From Callorhinus ursinus (Eukaryota; Chordata; Mammalia; Carnivora; Otariidae), in assembly GCF_003265705.1 (NCBI RefSeq), contig NW_020313057.1, forward strand, positions 8,351,820 through 8,415,819: a stretch of 64,000 nt of DNA. Direction: 5' to 3'. The notes under the pieces are model-generated. The model had not been told where the DNA came from. It saw only the letters and a program-made list of their open reading frames with translations, and did no database searches. Shown in pieces: positions 58,775 to 64,000 of the stretch. The position numbers and the translations under genes are program-made. The first letter of the stretch is position 1, and the number at the start of each line of letters is the position of its first letter.

Positions 58775-60845
58775 AGACCCAAAATGTGAATGACAACATT
58801 GTCATTCCAACAGAGGATCTAAAAGTTTTGGGTAGACTCTGGTAATGACAAATAAAAGGACTCCATTCTCTGGTACTGTTTGATGCTTGTAGTTGGTACA
58901 GCCCTTGCAAATTTGGTTTTACCTTTCAAAATTAATTAAGGTAGAAGCATAGGAAGAAACTCAGGAGTAGTGAGATCCTCAGACAATGTGTAAGACTTGA
59001 GTGGTTTTTTTTCTTCTGAATGTACTAAGTGACATTAGGACACAAAATGAGTGGTGTTTTTAGCGATGAAAAAAAGCTTTTATTTGTCAATTGACAGGAA
59101 GCATTTTTCAGTCTCACTCAATCTGTGATTCAGGAACAAATTACACCATAATTACACTTTTGATACAGAGTATTTTTCAATGAGTTATGTTCGTGTGATA
59201 AAACTTTTATGAAATTGTCATTGTATTTCTTCTCCTTGTCGTTGTGCTTGTTAAATTTATTCCTGTCCCTCTTCATCATGTTCCCTACCTTCTTCTTTGT
59301 CTCTGGTTAGAAATAATCTTCAGGCCTTCTTTAGATCCTCAACAGAATCATCAGCTCTTACCATGGAGGTGACATGTGGGAAATGCGCGTGCGTCTGATG
59401 GGGCAGAGGCACATATCATTGCCTCTAACACTTGACTGCCTAGAACCTGGGCACATGGCTTACCGGAAGCAAGGGAGCCTGGGAGGCATATTCTAGCCTT
59501 CCAGACATATGCCTGGTGCCTGTTTCACCTCAAAATAAGGTAAAATTGATTTTGGCAGACAACTGTGGTCCCCACCTCAGCTACCATACTTATGGTATCT
59601 CAGGATACATATCTTACTCAGAAGAGCAGATAAGAAGATAAAGAACAAATGGAAAATATGTTTTAGAAGGTACATAATAAAATAGATTTCACATGATGAA
59701 TCTATTTCATTAACCTACTAGAAATTGTAGTCTTATATGGAATTAGGATGAGATACGGACCCAAAACCGAATTCTTTAAGAATTAATGTAACCCATGTTA
59801 ATTTCTTCCCCTCGACGTTGGTGATGAAAAACCTTGACTGTTTCTTCCATACTGATAGCTATGTGATTTAAAATTGAGAGGAACAAAGGAATGTAACCTT
59901 CGAAAGTCAATTTTTTTCTATTCTTCAACGTAGATTTTTATTCTCACAAGTAATACTACATCACTGAGTTCAGCAATCCCGGGAAAGGACTCAACTTCTT
60001 TTATTGTTATAACTTCCTCCTTTAGGCCACCTTCATCAAATATACAAAGGGCTGTGTGCACACAGAAATGATGCTGTCATTGTCACGGCCCTGTACATCA
60101 ATTTTGTTTTCCAGATAAGTGCTATATGAACCTACCGGAAAAGGGCAGTTTTTTCAATGACAACGTGTGACAGAAGCCAAAAGGTTTTAAAGCAAACATA
60201 CAAATGTGTCATCTAATAGTCCATCAACCAGCCCTTGTCACACTGATAAACCTTTTATCTCTCTTCCCCAGATTTTAATCAGTAGCTTGGTTTGCATGTT
60301 CTCGTGTCACTGCAGCAAACCAACCTAAAGGGGATTCTTTATGCCCTGAGAAATCAACTCATTTGGGCCTAAATGAAACATTTCACTGTCTTGTTTTATC
60401 TCTCTCTCTATTCACATTAACATAATAGCTTTTAATTGGATTGTATTTGTGATCAGAGTCAGCAAAGGTTGCATTCTCTCCCAGGAAATTGACCGTGAGG
60501 CAAACTGCTAAGACTCCATCTGGGGGAATGTTCTCAGCTCTTCCCTGGGGAGTGAGGCTGCAGGACACACAGCCTCGCGAGTCACCTGACAACTCACTTT
60601 CCCTAAGCAGTGCCGGTCAGCTATGCGTCTCATGAAGGCTTACAGGCTCAAATATCTGAAATGTTTGATGAGTATTCAAACGCATGTCCTCAAAAATAGC
60701 TTATTTACAGAAGGACACCATAAATGGGTGAATTGTGATATAATCAGAAGTGGAGGAGGCCTTCCCAGGTCTGACACCTAAAGTTGAGGCTACAGATCAA
60801 ACGACTGCTGGGTATGATACATAGACGTATACTAAATGCATCTAT
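58775..60845. other. Mostly unique DNA, no gene seen
   Basis: About 59420-59540 (CTAGAACCTGGGCACATGGC followed by AGCAAGGGAGCCTGGGAGGC) looks like a remnant of an old dispersed repeat I cannot name. 59940-60620 has no repeat trace and mixed composition. No exon, RNA or frame with a domain. Confidence 0.4.
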
Positions 60846-60849
60846 GTAT

Positions 60850-61275
60850 CTGAAAAATGATATAAATGAAATTACAACAAACTGAGCAAAGAGATGTATC
60901 ATTTATTTCATCGCCAAAAGGCTACTGTTCTTAATATATAAATTCCAACAAATGAATAAAAACATACAAATGGCACATGTGGATAAATGATATAAGAAGG
61001 AACTCACTAAAGGAATACAAATGTCCAGGGGCGCCTGGGGGGCCTCAGTCGGTTAAGCGTCTGCCTTCAGCTCAGGTCATCATCTCCAGGTCCTGGGGTT
61101 GAACCCTGAGTCGGGCTCCCTGCTCAGCGTGGAGTCTGCTTCTCTCTCTCCCTCTGTGCGCTCTCTCTTGCTGTCTCTCAAGTAAATACAATCTTTTTTT
61201 TTTTTAAGAAGTACAAATGTCTAATAAGCACATGAAAAAAATTATTCTTCAGGACTGGAAGATGTTTCCATTAAG
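60850..61275 (+). mobile_element. Old L1 3' UTR-like fragment, plus strand
   Basis: GCCAAAAGGCTACTGTTCTT, TAATATATAAATTCCAACAA and TACAAATGTCTAATAAGCAC followed by ATGAAAAAAATTATTC resembles the sense 3' UTR of old L1s ('caaatggccaataagcacatgaaaa...'). A younger SINE split it at 61028. Confidence 0.5.
61028..61207 (+). mobile_element. Can-SINE nested in L1, plus strand
   Basis: Head GGGGCGCCTGGGGGGCCTCA, core GCGTCTGCCTTCAGCTCAGG, tail CAAGTAAATACAATC. It is followed by a T-run rather than an A-run (61194-61205), an unusual tail. Duplication AATACAAATGTCCA (61014-61027) / AGTACAAATGTCTA (about 61209-61222). Confidence 0.93.
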
Positions 61276-61329
61276 ATAACATTTCTTACCTTGCAAATAA
61301 ACGATTAAAAGTTGTTTAATGTTTCCAGA

Positions 61330-62115
61330 GAACAAAGTGTGAATACTTTTCAACATTCAGCATACTTGAAAAAATTCTGGCAATTAGACCACAAAAGTGA
61401 AATGAAAGGAACACGGATTGGAAAGGAAGGAGTAAAACTATTTGTACATTTCTGTATATATTTATGTATGTAGAAAATTCTAAAGAATCCACCCAAAGCT
61501 AATAAATCAGTTTACAAGCGTGCAATGCAAGATCAATATACAAAAATCAACTGTATTTCTAAACACCTTAAATGAACAATCTGAAAACAAAATTAGGAAA
61601 ATTATTCAATTTATAATAGCAACAAAAAGAATTAAATACTTGGAAGTTGATTTAACAAAACAATGCAAGATTTATAAATCGTAAACTACAAAATGTTGCT
61701 GAAAGGAATTTAAAAAGACCTAAGTAAGTGGAAAGACACCCTGTTTTCGTGGGTTTGAAAATGTACTATTATTGAGATGGCAATGCTCCTCCACACTGAT
61801 CTACCAATTCAGTGGAATCCATGTCAAAATTTGAGCTTTTTGTAGAAATTGACATGCTGATGCTAAAATTCATATGGAAATTCAAGGAACCCAGGTGCCG
61901 AAAATAAATACATAAATAACTCAAAAGGAAGAACACAATGGAGAACTCACCCTTCCTTATTCCAAAATTGAGCACACAGCTAAGATTTTCAAGATAGTGC
62001 GGTACTGGCATCAAAGAGAAACACATAGATCAATGGGGTAGAATTGAGAGTCCAGAAATAAACCCTTACATTGATACTCAGTTTCCTTTTGACAAGAGAA
62101 CGCAGACAAGACCAG
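61330..62115 (+). mobile_element. Old L1 ORF2 3' portion, plus strand
   Basis: Sense-strand L1 ORF2 sequence after the reverse-transcriptase core. It includes GATTGGAAAGGAAGGAGTAA, TAAAGAATCCACCCAAAGCT, CAAGATCAATATACAAAAAT and AGTAAGTGGAAAGACACCCT, then CGGTACTGGCATCAAAGAGA and ATAGATCAATGGGGTAGAAT. The frame is full of stops and indels, so it is long dead. It is truncated at both ends. Confidence 0.85.
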
Positions 62116-62480
62116 GTAGTATATCACATTTTTAAAAGTAGTATTTCTAGGTTAGCCCCAAATGCCAGGGCAAACTCCTCCTCCCTTTTTTCTAAGTAAC
62201 AACCACAAAATCCACCTCAGAAATCAACTCATGCATATTGGCCTTCCTATTGGCCTACCAACCCCAGCATCATATCAGACACACTCAGAATAACCCCTGT
62301 AGATAATCATCACACAAGGAAAAACTAGGAACATCCAAATTACTTCCTGTCCCACTGACGGATTAAAAGCCAAAATGTAACAAATTTAAGAGTCCAGTAG
62401 TTTTCAAAAGTAATTATGACAACTCAGTTCAATGCTTTGCTTTTATTTTTTAAATGTATTCCCTTACTTATTTAACCCAA
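62116..62480. other. Unrecognised DNA, no gene seen
   Basis: Nothing recognised. Confidence 0.4.
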
Positions 62481-62484
62481 ATGC

Positions 62485-62710
62485 ACATGCTGGGTCTACT
62501 ATGTATCAGATGCTATGCTAGACCCTGAGAGTGTAAAGAATACTACTCATTCAAGCACATAGCTTAGTCAGGGCCAGAGAATTCATTCAACTAGGCACAT
62601 GCTGACTTCCGCCTAGATCAAGAACTGGGTATTGTGCTTATTTTTTAGGATATGAAAACATTTAGGACACAGTCCCTGCATGTAAGGGATATACAGTCCT
62701 CTGTAAGAAT
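62485..62710 (+). repeat. L2/MIR-like ancient fragment, plus strand
   Basis: CTACTATGTATCAGATGCTA, TGCTAGACCCTGAGAGTGTA and ACACAGTCCCTGCATGTAAG followed by GATATACAGTCC match the ancient LINE/SINE pattern 'ctatgtgccaggc...agtccctgccctcaaggagctt'. Confidence 0.55.
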
Positions 62711-62726
62711 GGATAAACAAATAGGA

Positions 62727-62824
62727 AGAAAGATTAGATAGATTGATAGATGATAGAAAGATGATAGATGATAGATAGATAGATAGATAGATGATAGATA
62801 GATAGATAGATAGATAGGTGATAG
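62727..62824 (+). repeat. (GATA)n microsatellite, interrupted
   Basis: About 20 GATA units with GATT and GATG interruptions. The serine/isoleucine/tyrosine-rich minus-strand frames at 62613-62919 are translations of it. Confidence 0.95.
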
Positions 62825-62923
62825 AAATAGATATGTACAAATAAGTATAAAAAATTGTACAAATGCAATATAAATATCCTTACAGGATTTAGTATAATTA
62901 CAAAGGAGAGCACGGTCAATTCT

Positions 62924-63126
62924 TTTTTTTTTTTTTAAGATTTTATTTATTTATTTGAGAGGGAGAATGAGAGAGAGAGAGAGAGCATGAGAGGGGGTTG
63001 GGTCAGAGGGAGAAGCAGACTCCCTGCTGAGCAGGGAGCCCGATGAGGGACTCGATCCCAGGACCCCAGGATCATGACCTGAGCCGAAGTCAGTCGCTTA
63101 ACCAACTGAGCCACCCAGGCGCCTGG
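62924..63126 (-). mobile_element. Can-SINE, full length, minus strand
   Basis: T15-type tail, AAGATTTTATTTATTTATTT, (GA)n, core GAGCAGGGAGCCCGATGAGG and head GAGCCACCCAGGCGCC. A perfect 14-bp duplication GCACGGTCAATTCT lies at 62910-62923 and 63127-63140. Confidence 0.95.
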
Positions 63127-63140
63127 GCACGGTCAATTCT

Positions 63141-64000
63141 GTGGAATTGAGTCAAGAGGCTCAAGGAGTTTGAACATGTGGTTCAATAGGCATATGGTAA
63201 GTCTCCAACCCAGAAAGGGCAGTTTCATTTTGCTCTGCCCTGTGGTCCGGAGAAAATAAGTACCATTGATTTGATGTCACTACAAGTGCAAGCGACATTA
63301 TTTCTACCCTGTAAAAAATAATAGCGGCTATTAGAAAGATTTTTCCTAAGCTTTATTTGCAGTTGTAAACTAAACAGATATTTATAAAAAATGGCCACTT
63401 AAAATGTTAATTTTATGAATGTTTATAATAATCAAAGTCAAAAGGATTAACAAGCCTATGAGGAAGGTGATGGGGAAAGAATGGAAAATTAATTCAGTGT
63501 CTCACAAAGTACGAACAAATCCTACATATTTACAAAATAATAACAATAACAAAGACCAAGAATACAAGATACTTGTGTTTTTACTATATTTTTCAAAAAA
63601 AAAATATACATTAGGAAGTGTACTCTAAAAAGGCAAGAGTCAGACTATGAATCAGTGTCTCTAACTTAGCCAAAGCCAAATGGGAGTTTTCCACCGAGGG
63701 TCCCCTCTTTCTGCTTTCTCACCAAACGCTCTGTCAGTTTCCCTGTGTGAGTTTCTCTGTATAAGACAATATCCCTGATATTTCGAAAGAATGCCATTTC
63801 AAGTGTGTTTTAACAGAGCCTAGCCTCTCTATATGTGATTTGCAATTTGACTATTCCCCCCAAAAATTATAATTTGTGATTCTCCAGTCTTCTGATCCTA
63901 CACACTGAATTTCCAGAAGTCCTTCTGATGAATACGGTGCAGGCGGGTTCAGGAACCCTGTCAGTGGCTTCAGCATTACCAAGCATCACGCATCCATTCC
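63141..64000. other. Unique DNA to window end, no gene seen
   Basis: No family, exon or RNA recognised. A-rich low-complexity patches lie near 63533-63555 and 63595-63605. Confidence 0.4.

Noticed and set aside
62613..62919. Regularly spaced repeats that might suggest an array with spacers
   Set aside because: It is a plain (GATA)n microsatellite. There are no unique spacers, and a CRISPR array is not expected in this genome.

Overview
This window is mammalian nuclear DNA from a carnivoran. The clearest evidence is about 26 copies of the carnivore tRNA-Lys-derived SINE (Can-SINE). They are recognisable by the head GGGGCGCCTGGGTGGCTCAG, the (CT)-rich waist and the tail CAAATAAATAAATAAAATCTT. 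The consensus here (TCTGCCTTCGGCTCAGGTCATGATC, then GCTCCCTGCTCAGCGGGGAGCCTGCTTCTCCC) differs from the dog (SINEC_Cf) and cat (SINEC_Fc) forms. It looks like an arctoid caniform (bear, pinniped or musteloid); species level is inference.

I find no intact protein-coding gene, no spliced exon I would defend, no rRNA or tRNA gene and no CRISPR array or other prokaryote-type system. The one recognisable protein-coding homology outside transposons is a dead processed copy of the ribosomal protein gene RPL9 at 3.8-4.5 kb. The window is best read as intergenic or deep intronic DNA made of layered transposon insertions in AT-rich unique sequence.

Layout. 0-10 kb: unique DNA with five SINE insertions, one of them a tandem one-and-a-bit unit, and the RPL9 retrocopy. 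10-17 kb: a repeat-poor stretch holding only faint MIR traces and a homopurine tract. 17-25.1 kb: a dense block of old antisense L1 3' UTR fragments, one younger carnivore L1 3' end, a MaLR-type LTR with internal region, and nested SINEs. 25-41 kb: scattered SINEs, MIR traces, MER5-type hAT elements, a Tigger2-like element and an L2 fragment, plus a roughly 165-bp GAAA microsatellite born from a SINE tail. 41-50 kb: SINEs including three within 0.9 kb, two of which form a close inverted pair, a MER5A and a second Tigger2-like element. 50-57 kb: a minisatellite with a palindrome, a small ORF with one hydrophobic segment, an LTR split by another LTR-like repeat, and an L1 with a 5' inversion. 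57-64 kb: L2 and L1 fragments, more SINEs and a GATA microsatellite.

Nothing here works as a gene system. The interest lies in insertion structures (twin priming, SINE dimer, nested LTRs, inverted SINE pair, tail-born microsatellite) and a few repeat-free blocks worth testing for conservation. Repeat family names come from recognition of consensus motifs, not from a database search.
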